Below, piece after piece: positions 10,299 to 20,039 of a DNA stretch of 64,000 bases. The notes under the pieces were generated by a model. It had not been told where the DNA came from. It did not search any database and worked only from the letters and a program-made list of their open reading frames with translations. Origin of the DNA: Polycladomyces abyssicola. GTDB taxonomy: Bacteria; Bacillota; Bacilli; Thermoactinomycetales; JIR-001. The first letter of the stretch is position 1. Every line of letters starts with the position of its first letter. Made by a program: the position numbers and the translations under genes. The DNA lies in the NCBI RefSeq assembly GCF_018326425.1, contig NZ_AP024601.1, positions 62,001 to 126,000 on the forward strand, given 5' to 3'.

Positions 10299-11132
10299 AT
10301 GAACAAATGGAAGCGGAGCGCACGCATCGTCGACATGACGCGTCAGCTCATCCAGCATCCGCATCGTCTCATCCCGCTCAGTACGTTTGCTGAGCGGTAC
10401 GATACAGCGAAATCGTCCATCAGCGAGGATCTGACCATCATCCATGAGGTGATGAGCACCACAGGTCAAGGCGGTTTGGAGACATTGGCCGGTGCGGCCG
10501 GCGGTGTCCGTTATATCCCGGGTATGGACAGGAAAACAGCAGAGGAAGTGATGCGGTCACTCTGCCGCGAGTTGTCCAATCCTGACCGCATCTTACCCGG
10601 TGGCTTTTTGTACATGTCCGATCTGTTGGGACAACCGGCACTACTGCGCGAAATCGGTCAGATTTGGGCATCCGTGTTTGCCAAGGAACAGGTGAATGCC
10701 GTTGTCACGGTGGAAACGAAGGGGATTCCCCTGGCGTTGGCGGCCGCCGCGCATCTGGGTGTACCGGTGGCGATCGTGCGTCAGGGCAACCGGGTGACGG
10801 AAGGCTCGGTGGTAACTGTCAATACGGTGTCCGGCTCCAGCAGGCGAATTCGTACTCTTTCTTTGTCGCGCCGCTCGTTGAAGGAAGGATCACGCGTGTT
10901 GATCATCGATGATTTCATGAAAGCGGGTGGCACCATTCGCGGAATGATCGATTTGCTTTCCGAGTTTCAGGCGGAAGTGGTCGGTGCCGGTGTACTGGTG
11001 GAATCGGCTGCCCAAGAACGTCTGGTGGAGAATGTGGTGTCGCTGGCCAAAATCAAGTCGATTGACGAAAAACAACGGACGGTGGATGTCCAGTTGGGCA
11101 ACCTGTTTGAGAAAGGATGGGAGGTCGGATGA
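10299..11132 (+). CDS. purR: Purine operon repressor
   Basis: PurR represses purine biosynthesis and salvage genes; PRPP binding, and in recent work (p)ppGpp binding, tunes its DNA affinity. The first 75 residues are a winged helix-turn-helix ([19 protein letters not shown], then [10 protein letters not shown]). The rest is a phosphoribosyltransferase fold with the PRPP-binding loop [13 protein letters not shown] (about 199-211). The 277 residues equal the family norm. Its stop overlaps the ridA start as ATGA, so the two genes are coupled as in B. subtilis. Two PurBox-like sites lie in its promoter. Confidence 0.97.
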   Translation: MNKWKRSARIVDMTRQLIQHPHRLIPLSTFAERYDTAKSSISEDLTIIHEVMSTTGQGGLETLAGAAGGVRYIPGMDRKTAEEVMRSLCRELSNPDRILPGGFLYMSDLLGQPALLREIGQIWASVFAKEQVNAVVTVETKGIPLALAAAAHLGVPVAIVRQGNRVTEGSVVTVNTVSGSSRRIRTLSLSRRSLKEGSRVLIIDDFMKAGGTIRGMIDLLSEFQAEVVGAGVLVESAAQERLVENVVSLAKIKSIDEKQRTVDVQLGNLFEKGWEVG

Positions 11133-11503
11133 AGCGAATCCAAACTTCTGCGGCTCCGCAAGCGATTGGGCCGTATTCGCAAGCGATTCAAGCTGGGAAC
11201 ATGGTGTACACGTCGGGTCAGATTCCGCTGACACCGGAAGGAAAACTGGTCGAAGGTGGCATTGTTGAGCAAACGCATCAGGTGATGAAGAACTTGCAGG
11301 CCGTACTGCAAGCCGCCGGAACCGATCTGAACAAAGTGGTAAAGACGACGATCTTTTTGGCTGATATGGAAGATTTTCAACAAGTGAATGAAGTCTATGC
11401 GCAGTATTTCAAGGAGCCACACCCGGCCCGTTCATGCGTACAAGCAGCGCGTCTTCCCAAAGATGTACGAGTGGAAATTGAAGCCGTAGCAATTGTCGAT
11501 TGA
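11129..11503 (+). CDS. ridA: RidA family 2-iminobutanoate/2-iminopropanoate deaminase
   Basis: RidA enzymes hydrolyse reactive enamine/imine intermediates released by PLP enzymes such as threonine dehydratase. The 124-residue protein contains [20 protein letters not shown] near the N-terminus and HPARSCVQ, whose arginine binds the imino acid carboxylate. It starts at ATG 11129 inside the purR stop codon, with GGGAGG upstream. The equivalent B. subtilis gene, yabJ, is needed for full purine repression, so its coupling to purR may be functional. Confidence 0.95.
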   Translation: MKRIQTSAAPQAIGPYSQAIQAGNMVYTSGQIPLTPEGKLVEGGIVEQTHQVMKNLQAVLQAAGTDLNKVVKTTIFLADMEDFQQVNEVYAQYFKEPHPARSCVQAARLPKDVRVEIEAVAIVD

Positions 11504-11539
11504 ATTCAACAAAAAAATCCATTTTCTTGGTGTGAAATT

Positions 11540-11566
11540 GAAGGATTTTCATCACCCATGAAGAAT
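11540..11566 (+). promoter_or_regulatory. Sigma-H promoter of spoVG
   Basis: GAAGGATTT (11540-11548), 11 bases, then GAAGAAT (11560-11566) fits every defined position of the B. subtilis sigma-H consensus RNAGGAWWW-N11/12-RNNGAAT. The spoVG start codon is 41 bases downstream, and spoVG is a classic sigma-H gene. Confidence 0.85.
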
Positions 11567-11607
11567 AGGTGAGTGGACATCTATATGGAAATGGGTGGTG
11601 AATCAGA

Positions 11608-11901
11608 TTGGAAATTACAAACGTTCGTCTGCGCCGTGTCAACCGTGAAGGACGCATGCGCGCGATCGCTTCCATTACGATTGACGGTGAATTTGTCGTC
11701 CATGACATCCGCGTTATTGACGGAAACAACGGCATGTTTGTGGCGATGCCCAGCAAGCGTACGCCGGACGGCGAGTTCCGCGACATTGCCCACCCCATTT
11801 CACCTTCGACACGGGAAAAAATCGAAGCCGCCGTACTCGCGGAATATGAACGCGCCGGCGAGTTGGAAATGAAAGCGGACGTTTATCCTTTGGACGCTTG
11901 A
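11608..11901 (+). CDS. spoVG: Septation/regulatory protein SpoVG
   Basis: SpoVG is a small nucleic-acid-binding regulator that affects sporulation, cell division timing and exoprotein or capsule genes in Bacillota. The 97 residues begin [12 protein letters not shown] and contain [20 protein letters not shown] and [12 protein letters not shown], the family signature. The start is TTG 11608 after GGGTGGTG; weak start codons are common for this gene. A consensus sigma-H promoter lies just upstream, matching early-sporulation control. Confidence 0.97.
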   Translation: MEITNVRLRRVNREGRMRAIASITIDGEFVVHDIRVIDGNNGMFVAMPSKRTPDGEFRDIAHPISPSTREKIEAAVLAEYERAGELEMKADVYPLDA

Positions 11902-12054
11902 ATCAAAGTCTGCGGTCATCGTTATATATTGGAAGATGCCCGTCCGTGTCATTGTCGGATGAGGCAGTGGCAGCCTTTGATAGAGGTATCGCAGGCAGAC
12001 ATGAAGTGGAAACGGTTTCTTGCTGACGAAATTAACCCTGGCCGAACAAATTCG

Positions 12055-12082
12055 ATCCCGCACCATGCGGGATACTTTTTTT
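12055..12082 (+). terminator. Terminator between spoVG and glmU
   Basis: ATCCCG and CGGGAT pair around CACCATG and are followed by a T-rich run. It lies about 150 bases after the spoVG stop; no gene is seen in between. Confidence 0.8.
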
Positions 12083-12125
12083 ATCGTCATCGTCGGATTG
12101 GCAAACTCTTCACCCTGCAGCCTTG

Positions 12126-12154
12126 TTGCATTCCCGTTTGCTTTGGGATATAGT
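12126..12154 (+). promoter_or_regulatory. Sigma-A promoter of glmU
   Basis: TTGCAT (12126-12131) and TATAGT (12149-12154) are 17 bases apart, about 40 bases before the glmU start codon. Confidence 0.6.
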
Positions 12155-12194
12155 CAGAATGGAGTTTTGTAGGAAAAACGGGGGTGCGACCCAC

Positions 12195-13571
12195 ATGAGT
12201 GATCTTTTTGCCATCGTACTGGCCGCTGGACAGGGAACGCGGATGAAGTCGCGCAAGCACAAGGTATTACACCCGGTATGCGGCAAAGCGATTATTGATC
12301 ATATTTTGGACCAACTGGAGCGTCTGGGAACATCTCAAACCATCGTGGTGGTCGGGCATCACGCCGAATCAGTGCAAGCCCATGTCGGTGATCGCGCCAC
12401 CTTCGTATTGCAGGAAGAGCAATTGGGGACGGCGCATGCAGTCCGTCAGGCGGAAGGGATTTTGGCGGACAAGGAAGGCACGACGCTCGTACTCAACGGC
12501 GATCACCCGCTCTTCACGGCGGACACGCTGGAGCGACTGGTCCACAGTCATCGGGAACGGCAATCGGCTGCGACCGTGTTGACAGCTGAACTGGCCGATC
12601 CGACGGGATACGGACGTGTGGTTCGTGGTGAAGACGGCCGCGTGGTGCGGATCGTGGAGCACAAGGATGCCACTGAGGAAGAACGGCGGATTCGTGAGGT
12701 TAACACCGGCACGTTCTGCTTCGACAATCGCCTGCTGTTTGAGTCGCTAAAGGAAGTGAACAACGACAACCAGCAAGGTGAATACTATCTGCCCGATGTG
12801 ATCACCATTTTACAGAAGAAAGGGAAGCATATCGGGGCGGAAACCATCGACGACCCGGACGAAGCCCATGGGGTGAACAACCGGGTACAGTTGGCGGAAG
12901 CGGAAGCGATCATGCGACGCCGGCTGTTGAAAGCGCACATGATGAATGGCGTCACTGTCATTGATCCAGCCAACACTTACATTGAAGCAGATGTGCAAAT
13001 CGGGGCCGACACCGTGATTCATCCCGGTTCCCATCTGCGAGCCGGCACGGTGATCGGGGAAGGATGCGTCATCGGCCCGCAGGCTGATCTGACCAACGTC
13101 GTCATCGGGGACGGTGCGCACATTCAATATTCGGTGCTGAAAGACGCCCGGGTAGACGACGGAGCGACCGTCGGTCCGTTCGCCTATGTACGACCTGGTT
13201 CCCATCTCGAATCATTCACGAAAGTCGGGTGTTTCGTTGACATCAAGAACGCTCGTCTCGGGAAGGGATCGAAGGTATCACACCTGGGCTATGTCGGTGA
13301 CGCCGATGTGGGTGAAGGCGTCAACATCGGCTGCGGTGCGGTGACCGTCAACTACGACGGTGTGAACAAACACAAAACCGTCATCGAGAATGGTGCATTC
13401 ATCGGATGTAATGTCAACTTGGTCGCTCCGGTGACCGTTGGTAAAGGGGCATATGTGGCTGCCGGTTCAACCATCACGAACGACGTGCCGGGTGATGCCT
13501 TGGCCATTGCACGCGAACGGCAGACCAATAAGCCGGAATATGCGAAAAAACTAAAAGCCAAAAGCAAGTAA
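12195..13571 (+). CDS. glmU: Bifunctional GlmU: glucosamine-1-phosphate acetyltransferase / UDP-GlcNAc pyrophosphorylase
   Basis: GlmU makes UDP-N-acetylglucosamine for peptidoglycan and teichoic acids. The N-terminal half is a nucleotidyltransferase with [11 protein letters not shown] (about 7-17) and KHKVLHPV. From about residue 250 a left-handed beta-helix of hexapeptide repeats ([23 protein letters not shown] and so on) forms the acetyltransferase. The frame is open to 12123, but ATG 12195 gives the normal N-terminus and the usual length of 458. Followed by prs as in B. subtilis, with 35 bases between. Confidence 0.98.
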   Translation: MSDLFAIVLAAGQGTRMKSRKHKVLHPVCGKAIIDHILDQLERLGTSQTIVVVGHHAESVQAHVGDRATFVLQEEQLGTAHAVRQAEGILADKEGTTLVLNGDHPLFTADTLERLVHSHRERQSAATVLTAELADPTGYGRVVRGEDGRVVRIVEHKDATEEERRIREVNTGTFCFDNRLLFESLKEVNNDNQQGEYYLPDVITILQKKGKHIGAETIDDPDEAHGVNNRVQLAEAEAIMRRRLLKAHMMNGVTVIDPANTYIEADVQIGADTVIHPGSHLRAGTVIGEGCVIGPQADLTNVVIGDGAHIQYSVLKDARVDDGATVGPFAYVRPGSHLESFTKVGCFVDIKNARLGKGSKVSHLGYVGDADVGEGVNIGCGAVTVNYDGVNKHKTVIENGAFIGCNVNLVAPVTVGKGAYVAAGSTITNDVPGDALAIARERQTNKPEYAKKLKAKSK

Positions 13572-13606
13572 CCAGCCTACCATCAAAAGTGGAGGATCGT
13601 TCACCC

Positions 13607-14557
13607 ATGTCTCAACTTCGTCAAACACGTCTGCAGTTGTTCACCTGTAATTCCAATCCCGGTTTGGCCCGGGAAATCGCTGATCACATCGGTGTTCCGC
13701 TGGGGGACGCCGAAGTGGGCAAATTCAGCGATGGAGAGATTCACGTCAAATTGGACGAGAGCGTTCGTGGGTCGGATGTCTATGTCATCCAATCCACCTG
13801 TCATCCGGTCAACCAGCATTTGATGGAACTGCTGGTGATGGTGGATGCGCTCAAACGGGCATCCGCCCGTACCATCAATGTTGTGATCCCATACTATGGG
13901 TATGCGCGTCAGGATCGGAAAACGCGGGCTCGTGATCCGATTACGGCCAAGCTGGTGGCCAACCTGATCGAGACAGCGGGCGCGGACCGGGTGATCACCA
14001 TGGATCTGCATGCCAACCAGATCCAGGGCTTCTTTGACATTCCGGTGGACCATTTGTTGGGTGTGCCCATTTTGGCCGACTACTTCATCAAAAAGCAACT
14101 GGATGACGTTGTGGTCGTCTCCCCCGATCATGGTGGTGTGATCCGGGCGCGGAAACTGGCCGAGCGTTTGGAAGCGCCAATCGCCATTATCGACAAACGG
14201 CGGCCGGAACCCAATGTCGCCGAAGTGATGAACATCGTCGGGGATGTAAGAGGCAAAAAAGCAATCATCATTGATGATATCATCGACACTGCCGGGACGA
14301 TCACGCTGGCTGCCAATGCTTTGCTGGAGCAGGGAGCCAAAGAAGTCTACGCCTGCTGCACTCACCCGGTCTTTTCCGGTCCGGCGATTGAGCGGATCCA
14401 GCAGGCCAACATTAAGGAAATGGTCGTCACCAACACCATTCCCTTGCCGGAGGAAAAACAGCTGGACAAAATCAAGGTGTTGTCTGTGGCATCCCTGATC
14501 GGGGAAGCGATTATCCGTGTGCACGAGGAGTTGTCCGTCAGCAAATTGTTTGACTGA
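13607..14557 (+). CDS. prs: Ribose-phosphate pyrophosphokinase
   Basis: Prs makes PRPP from ribose 5-phosphate and ATP, the precursor for purines, pyrimidines, histidine, tryptophan and NAD. Motifs include [21 protein letters not shown], the ATP-binding [10 protein letters not shown] and the PRPP-binding [11 protein letters not shown] (about 223-233). TGGAGGATC ahead of ATG 13607 decides the start, giving 316 residues, the family norm. It probably shares the glmU transcript. PRPP links it to purR and hpt in the same window. Confidence 0.98.
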   Translation: MSQLRQTRLQLFTCNSNPGLAREIADHIGVPLGDAEVGKFSDGEIHVKLDESVRGSDVYVIQSTCHPVNQHLMELLVMVDALKRASARTINVVIPYYGYARQDRKTRARDPITAKLVANLIETAGADRVITMDLHANQIQGFFDIPVDHLLGVPILADYFIKKQLDDVVVVSPDHGGVIRARKLAERLEAPIAIIDKRRPEPNVAEVMNIVGDVRGKKAIIIDDIIDTAGTITLAANALLEQGAKEVYACCTHPVFSGPAIERIQQANIKEMVVTNTIPLPEEKQLDKIKVLSVASLIGEAIIRVHEELSVSKLFD

Positions 14558-14656
14558 CGAGCCCCATGATTCACCAATCCTGCTGTGGGCCTCAGACGGA
14601 AAGACCGATTCCGGGACGCTTGGAACGGGTTTTCGGTGTGCTGCTGTCAGTTGCAT

Positions 14657-14682
14657 GTTTAAATCCCCCGTTATCCGGTTAA
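14657..14682 (+). promoter_or_regulatory. Candidate sigma-B-type promoter of ctc
   Basis: GTTTAA (14657-14662), 14 bases, then GGTTAA (14677-14682) resembles the sigma-B consensus GTTTAA-N12-15-GGGWAW with one mismatch. B. subtilis ctc is a classic sigma-B gene. Whether this organism has sigma-B is unknown. Confidence 0.4.
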
Positions 14683-14722
14683 ATGATAATTATGTAAGAT
14701 TTTTTTCGACGGAGGGATGCAA

Positions 14723-15337
14723 ATGGCACTGACGATTCAAGCACAACGCCGAGAAGCACGTCCGAAAGCGCTGAAAACGAAATTGCGTAAGCAAGGTCGC
14801 GTACCGGGGGTATTCTACGGAAAAGGAAAAGACCCTCAACTGCTGCATGTGGACGAATTGCAATTGGCGCGCTGCTTGCAACAAGGTGCCGCGACCTCTG
14901 TGATTCAACTTCAACTGGATGATCAAACATACCCGGTCATCATACGCGAATGGCAACGGGATGAGTTGAAAGATAAATTGTTGCACGTGGACTTCTATGC
15001 CGTGGAAATGGACGAGCCGATCGACACGGAAGTGCCTCTGGTGCTCAAAGGGGAACCGAAAGGAGTGAAGGAAGGCGGGGTGTTGCAACATCAGTTGCAT
15101 GAGGTGGAAATCCGCGCCTTGCCTGATCGGATCCCTGAAGTCTTGACCTTGGATGTCAGCGGATTGGAGATCGGTGACACCGTCACCCTGCAAGCCGTCA
15201 AGTTGCCGGAAGGTGTGAAACTGCTGTCCGACCCGGATGAAGTCGTGGCTGCCGTAACCCGACCGCAAGTGGCGGGTACGGACGATGGAGAAAGCGAAGC
15301 GGAGACGACTGCGGAAACAGAAACAGTCAACAGTTAA
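14723..15337 (+). CDS. ctc: 50S ribosomal protein L25 / general stress protein Ctc
   Basis: This is the long form of bL25, which binds 5S rRNA. Residues 1-90 are the L25 RNA-binding domain (KLRKQGRVPGVFYGKGKD), residues about 95-180 the TL5/CTC beta domain, and the tail is acidic (DDGESEAETTAE), as usual. A GGAGG site seven bases before ATG 14723 decides the start over ATG 14717. In B. subtilis ctc is induced by general stress, and a sigma-B-like promoter is visible here upstream. Length 204 is normal. Confidence 0.96.
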   Translation: MALTIQAQRREARPKALKTKLRKQGRVPGVFYGKGKDPQLLHVDELQLARCLQQGAATSVIQLQLDDQTYPVIIREWQRDELKDKLLHVDFYAVEMDEPIDTEVPLVLKGEPKGVKEGGVLQHQLHEVEIRALPDRIPEVLTLDVSGLEIGDTVTLQAVKLPEGVKLLSDPDEVVAAVTRPQVAGTDDGESEAETTAETETVNS

Positions 15338-15383
15338 TAAAATGGGTGTGTACTGCACCACTCGCATGTGCCCAATGGAAAAG

Positions 15384-15411
15384 ACAGGCGCAGCCTGAGG
15401 GTTGCGCCTGT
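15384..15411 (+). terminator. Strong hairpin between ctc and pth
   Basis: GACAGGCGCAGCC pairs with GGTTGCGCCTGTC around TGAG. It is followed by only a short T-containing sequence, so it may act as a partial terminator or as an RNA structure upstream of pth. Confidence 0.6.
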
Positions 15412-15451
15412 CTCATTGATGGAGGATCTGACGAAAAGGCAGGGATGGTTT

Positions 15452-16018
15452 GTGAAGTTGATTGTCGGTTTGGGGAATCCTGGCCCCCGTTACGAAAATA
15501 CGCGGCACAACGTCGGATTTTGGGTGATTGACCGGCTGAGTGAGCAATGGGGGATTCCGGTCAACAAAGAGAAATGGAAAGGGTTGAGCGGGACAGGACG
15601 GGTGGGGACGGAAACCGTCACATTGCTCAAGCCGATGACATTCATGAACCTGTCCGGGGAATCGGTGCGCCCGGCGATGGATTGGCTGAAATGCACCGTG
15701 GATGACGTACTGATCATATACGATGATTTGGATTTGCCGCTCGGTCATTTGCGCCTCCGTCTCAAGGGCAGTTCCGGGGGGCACAACGGAGTGAAATCCG
15801 TCGTTCAGCACTTGGGAACGCAATCGATCAAGCGGATCAAGATCGGAATTGGCCGCCCGCAGACGCCGCAACCGATTCCCGACTACGTGTTGTCTCCGTT
15901 TGCCCCCGATGAACAGGACGCCATCGTATCGGCCGTACGCCGTGCGGCGGACGCCGTGAACCGCTGGTTGGAGACGGATTCCTTCCTGATCGCGATGAAC
16001 GAATTCAATCAGAACTGA
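15452..16018 (+). CDS. pth: Peptidyl-tRNA hydrolase
   Basis: Pth releases tRNA from peptidyl-tRNAs that drop off ribosomes. The 188 residues contain LIVGLGNPGPRYENTRHNVG at the N-terminus with catalytic His, then KPMTFMNLSG, IIYDDLDLPLG with the catalytic Asp, and GSSGGHNG. GTG 15452 puts the family motif at the start of the protein; the frame continues upstream to 15368 without similarity. This is spoVC of B. subtilis. The stop codon overlaps the -35 region of the proposed fin promoter. Confidence 0.97.
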   Translation: MKLIVGLGNPGPRYENTRHNVGFWVIDRLSEQWGIPVNKEKWKGLSGTGRVGTETVTLLKPMTFMNLSGESVRPAMDWLKCTVDDVLIIYDDLDLPLGHLRLRLKGSSGGHNGVKSVVQHLGTQSIKRIKIGIGRPQTPQPIPDYVLSPFAPDEQDAIVSAVRRAADAVNRWLETDSFLIAMNEFNQN

Positions 16019-16021
16019 TCC

Positions 16022-16053
16022 GCTTATGAATTCCTCTCGATCCGGTGATACTA
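16022..16053 (+). promoter_or_regulatory. Candidate sigma-F promoter of fin
   Basis: GCTTA (16022-16026) and GGTGATACTA (16044-16053) match all defined positions of the sigma-F boxes GYWTA and GGNRANANTW, with a 17-base spacer instead of 16. The -35 lies four bases after the pth stop. In B. subtilis fin is a sigma-F gene whose product turns sigma-F off. Confidence 0.65.
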
Positions 16054-16085
16054 TAGCAGAATATCTTCGGATCGGGAGGAATATG

Positions 16086-16316
16086 ATGGGAATCAGATAT
16101 GTTTGCAGAATTTGCGATCAGACGATCGGTCAACTATCAGCAGAAAATATTACAGAATGGCAATTAGGGTTTCATTGGTTGACCCCCGAGGAACGGAAGG
16201 ATATAATATCTGATGATATGGATGGCGGCACCCTGGTGAAGGTAGTTTGCGAAACATGCCAGGAGATGCTGAACCGTTCACCGGAACTGTCTCTATTGCC
16301 CCGGCCATTGCAATGA
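16086..16316 (+). CDS. fin: Anti-sigma-F factor Fin
   Basis: Fin binds sigma-F in the forespore and helps the switch to sigma-G. The 76 residues equal the B. subtilis Fin (YabK) length. YVCRICDQ and VCETCQ form the two CxxC zinc-binding pairs, separated by GFHWLTPEERKDIIS, the conserved core. ATG 16086 is six bases from GGAGG (16075-16079); ATG 16083 is too close. The pth-fin-mfd order is conserved. Its promoter looks sigma-F dependent, giving the negative feedback expected. Confidence 0.92.
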   Translation: MGIRYVCRICDQTIGQLSAENITEWQLGFHWLTPEERKDIISDDMDGGTLVKVVCETCQEMLNRSPELSLLPRPLQ

Positions 16317-16418
16317 GAAGTTTCATCTGTCGGCTTGGAATGTCAGCACAGCTGGAAAATGATGGTTTTGGCGCGGGGGAGAACGGTGCCAAATCAGCCG
16401 GATAGAAAGGAACGAACG

Positions 16419-16450
16419 GCCTTGGCTGCCCCAGCTAAGGCTTCTTTTGT
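16419..16450 (+). terminator. fin terminator
   Basis: GCCTTGGCTG and CAGCTAAGGC pair around CCC, followed by TTCTTTT, upstream of mfd. Confidence 0.8.
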
Positions 16451-16493
16451 ATTGGCGTAAAAAAGGCGGTCGCAGAAAGGAGGCCGAAACGAC

Positions 16494-19400
16494 GTGAAGC
16501 CCTTGATACACCTTTTTCGGGAGGACAAGGATTTTCAGTCCACAGTGGAAGGACTGAGAATGGGGTTGTCCGAGCAGATGGTCGCGGGACTGACGGGGAC
16601 CGCGCGGATGTTATATGTGGCTTCCCTGTATCGTGAGATCGGACAGCCAGTGATGCTGGTCACGCACAACTTGAACCAAGCGCAAAAAGCGGCGGAAGAT
16701 TTATATGAGTTGTTGCCGAAAGAAGAAGTGATGTTGTATCCAGCCAATGAATTGGTCACGACGGAAATTGCACTCGCCGGACACGAGACGCTCGGAGAAC
16801 GGGTAGATGTGTTGTCCCGTCTCTCGCGCGGATTTACCGGCGTTTTTGTCGTGCCGTTTGCCGGATTGCGCAAGCTGTTTCCGCCTCAGGCCACGGTAAA
16901 GGCCAGTCACGTCCGATTGAAAGTGGGAGAGGAACGGCCGATGGACCCGTTGGTGGACCGACTGGTGAAGATCGGTTACGAACGGGTGGAGATGGTGGAG
17001 AAGCCTGGTGAATTCAGCGTTCGTGGCGGCATTTTGGACGTGTATCCGGTTACATTCCAGGACCCGGTCCGCATGGAGTGGTTTGGAGACGAACTGGATT
17101 CGATCCGGCCGTTTTCCGCAACGGATCAACGCTCCTACGACAAATGGGAAGAGGTGTTGATCCCGCCTGCCCGTGAATTGTTCGCCGATGCCGAAAGACT
17201 GTATCAGGCGGGTGAAAAAGCGGCGGGGTTACTGGAGGAGCGTCTTTCGGCTGTCAAGGACCCCTCGCTCAAAAAGAAACTCGCTGAAGGAATCGGCTGG
17301 GAAATCGAACAGCTGAAATCGGGACAATGGTTTACCGGCATCTATAAATATATCACCCTCATCTATCCGGATTGTCAGAGTTTACTGGATTATATGCCCA
17401 AAGACACCGTGCTGGTGTTGGACGAACCGGCCCGGATCACGGAGACTGCCCGTCAGATGGAGCGGGAAGAAGGGGAATGGCAGACTGCTCTGTTGCAGCA
17501 GGGAGAGTTTCTGCCTCAGCTAAAAATTTCCCACTCTTACGAGGAATGCCTGTTTCGCGTGAAACATCCGCGGATCGCGCTGTCGTTGTTTATGCGGCAG
17601 GTGCAGGGATTCCAACCGCAAAACGTCGTGCAGTTCATCTGTCGGAGCATGCAACAGTTCCACGGACAAATGCATGTGCTCAAAACAGAGTGGGAGCGGT
17701 GGCAAAAGGCCAAGTATCGCGTCATTTTCACGGCGAGCAGCGAGGAGCGGGCCGAACGGTTGAAGCGGGTGCTGGCCGATTACGGGATGGAGCTGGAGCA
17801 TGACAGCGTGGATGCCCCTCCGTTCGCCGGTCGACCCGTTGTGCGTATCACCTCTTTGCAAAACGGATTTGAACTGAGTGCGATCAAGCTGGCTGTGGTG
17901 ACCGAAGGCGAGGTATTTACCCAGAAACAGCGCCGGATGCGTCGCCCCTCCAAAATGAGCCACGCCGAAAAGATCAAGGATTACCAAGAGCTCCAACCCG
18001 GTGATTATGTGGTTCACGTCAACCACGGCATCGGTCGGTATGCGGGGATCGAGACGCTCAACGTGGGCGGGATGCACAAGGATTATCTCTTGATCCAATA
18101 CGCCGGCAACGACAAGCTGTACGTTCCGATCGATCAGATCGACCAGGTGCAGAAATATGTCGGCGCAGAGGAAAAAACGCCCAAAGTGTACAGTTTGGGT
18201 GGCAGCGAGTGGAGCAAGGTCAAAAACAAAGTACGCTCGTCTGTGCAAGACATCGCCCAAGATCTGATCAAACTGTACGCCAAACGGCAGGCGGCCAAGG
18301 GCTTTGCTTTCTCCCCGGACACCCCCTATCAACGGGAATTCGACGCGATGTTCCCGTATGAGGAGACACCTGATCAGGAACGGTCGATCCGCGAGATCAA
18401 GGCGGATATGGAGAAGCCCCAGCCGATGGATCGACTGTTGTGCGGTGATGTGGGTTACGGGAAGACGGAAGTGGCCATCCGCGCCGCATTTAAAGCGACG
18501 ATGGACGGTAAACAGGTGGCGGTGCTGGTACCCACCACCATTTTGGCGCAACAGCACTATGAGACGTTCAAGGAGCGGTTTGCCGGTTTTCCGGTGGAAA
18601 TCCGCGTTCTGAGCAGGTTCCGCACGCGCAAGGAGCAAAAAGAGACGATCGAAGGTGTCAAAAACGGTACGGTCGACATCGTGATCGGTACACACCGGCT
18701 GTTGTCCAAGGACGTGCAGTTCAAGGATCTGGGTCTTTTGATCATCGACGAAGAACAGCGGTTCGGCGTCAAACACAAAGAGCGGATCAAACAGATGAAG
18801 CACAACATCGACGTGCTCACGCTGACGGCCACCCCGATTCCGCGCACCTTGCACATGGCGATGATGGGAGTACGCGATTTGTCCGTCATTGAAACGCCGC
18901 CGGAAAACCGTTTCCCCGTGCAGACGTATGTTCTCGAGTATTCCGCCGCATTAGTGCGGGAAGCGATCGAACGGGAGCTTGCGCGTGACGGGCAGGTATA
19001 CTTCCTCTACAACCAGGTGCAGGGAATCGAGCAAATGGCGGAACAAATCCGGGCGTTGGTGCCGGAAGCGCGCGTGGCCGTCGCACACGGGCAAATGCCC
19101 GAAACGGAACTGGAGCGCGTTATGCTGGATTTCTTGGACGGGGAATACGACGTGCTCGTCAGCACCACAATCATCGAGACAGGAGTGGACATCCCCAACG
19201 TCAACACGCTGATCATCTACGATGCGGACAAGATGGGCTTGTCGCAGCTTTACCAGCTGCGCGGTCGTGTCGGTCGTTCCAATCGGATCGCCTACGCCTA
19301 TTTCACTTATCAGCGGGACAAGGTGCTGACCGAGACGGCGGAAAAGCGATTGCAAGCGATCAAGGAGTTTACCGAACTGGGTTCTGGTTTCAAAATCGCC

Positions 19401-20039
19401 ATGCGGGATTTGGCGATTCGCGGTGCGGGGAATCTTCTGGGGGCTGAACAGCATGGGCATATCGCCAGTGTCGGATTTGAATTGTACTCTCAGATGCTCA
19501 AAGAAGCGATCGCCGAATTGAAAGGCACGGAAGAGCAGGAACAGCCGCTGGAGCCGCAGATCGAACTGAATGCCGACGCCTATCTGCCTTCGGATTACAT
19601 TCCGGACGAGAAACAAAAGATCGAGCTGTACAAAAAGATCCGAGCCATACAAACATTGGAAGAAGCGCGTGATCTCGAAGAAGAGATCGAAGACCGATTC
19701 GGGGATTTGCCTCAACCGGTGCAAACCCTGTTGCGCATCGCCCGGATTCGGGCTTACGCCTTGAAATACGGGATTGAGGAGATTCAGCAGAAGGGACAGG
19801 AAATCACCATCCGCCTGCATCCGGATCAAAACCAGGTGGTGGATGGACAACGCCTGTTCCGACTGGCACAGGAGTTTCCGGGACGCATCCGCCTGTCGTC
19901 TGGGCAGCGAATCGGCATCATCTTCAAGACCGCGGGCCTGTCTCCGGCCGACGCGCTGGAAATGGTGGAGCGTTTTCTGATAAAATATGAAACGGTTCCC
20001 AAAACGAAAGGAGCAATTCAAAATGCGGCGAATGAATAA
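16494..20039 (+). CDS. mfd: Transcription-repair coupling factor
   Basis: Mfd displaces RNA polymerase stalled at DNA lesions and recruits UvrA. The 1181-residue protein has the UvrB-like N-terminal modules (about 1-350), the RNA-polymerase-interacting domain starting YVVHVNHGIGRYAG (about 503), and the superfamily 2 translocase with GDVGYGKTEVA (about 650-660), IIDEEQRFGV, TATPIPRTL and QLRGRVGRS. The C-terminal TRCF domain is complete. GTG 16494 follows AAAGGAGG. The last 17 bases overlap the start of prsA. Confidence 0.98.
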   Translation: MKPLIHLFREDKDFQSTVEGLRMGLSEQMVAGLTGTARMLYVASLYREIGQPVMLVTHNLNQAQKAAEDLYELLPKEEVMLYPANELVTTEIALAGHETLGERVDVLSRLSRGFTGVFVVPFAGLRKLFPPQATVKASHVRLKVGEERPMDPLVDRLVKIGYERVEMVEKPGEFSVRGGILDVYPVTFQDPVRMEWFGDELDSIRPFSATDQRSYDKWEEVLIPPARELFADAERLYQAGEKAAGLLEERLSAVKDPSLKKKLAEGIGWEIEQLKSGQWFTGIYKYITLIYPDCQSLLDYMPKDTVLVLDEPARITETARQMEREEGEWQTALLQQGEFLPQLKISHSYEECLFRVKHPRIALSLFMRQVQGFQPQNVVQFICRSMQQFHGQMHVLKTEWERWQKAKYRVIFTASSEERAERLKRVLADYGMELEHDSVDAPPFAGRPVVRITSLQNGFELSAIKLAVVTEGEVFTQKQRRMRRPSKMSHAEKIKDYQELQPGDYVVHVNHGIGRYAGIETLNVGGMHKDYLLIQYAGNDKLYVPIDQIDQVQKYVGAEEKTPKVYSLGGSEWSKVKNKVRSSVQDIAQDLIKLYAKRQAAKGFAFSPDTPYQREFDAMFPYEETPDQERSIREIKADMEKPQPMDRLLCGDVGYGKTEVAIRAAFKATMDGKQVAVLVPTTILAQQHYETFKERFAGFPVEIRVLSRFRTRKEQKETIEGVKNGTVDIVIGTHRLLSKDVQFKDLGLLIIDEEQRFGVKHKERIKQMKHNIDVLTLTATPIPRTLHMAMMGVRDLSVIETPPENRFPVQTYVLEYSAALVREAIERELARDGQVYFLYNQVQGIEQMAEQIRALVPEARVAVAHGQMPETELERVMLDFLDGEYDVLVSTTIIETGVDIPNVNTLIIYDADKMGLSQLYQLRGRVGRSNRIAYAYFTYQRDKVLTETAEKRLQAIKEFTELGSGFKIAMRDLAIRGAGNLLGAEQHGHIASVGFELYSQMLKEAIAELKGTEEQEQPLEPQIELNADAYLPSDYIPDEKQKIELYKKIRAIQTLEEARDLEEEIEDRFGDLPQPVQTLLRIARIRAYALKYGIEEIQQKGQEITIRLHPDQNQVVDGQRLFRLAQEFPGRIRLSSGQRIGIIFKTAGLSPADALEMVERFLIKYETVPKTKGAIQNAANE

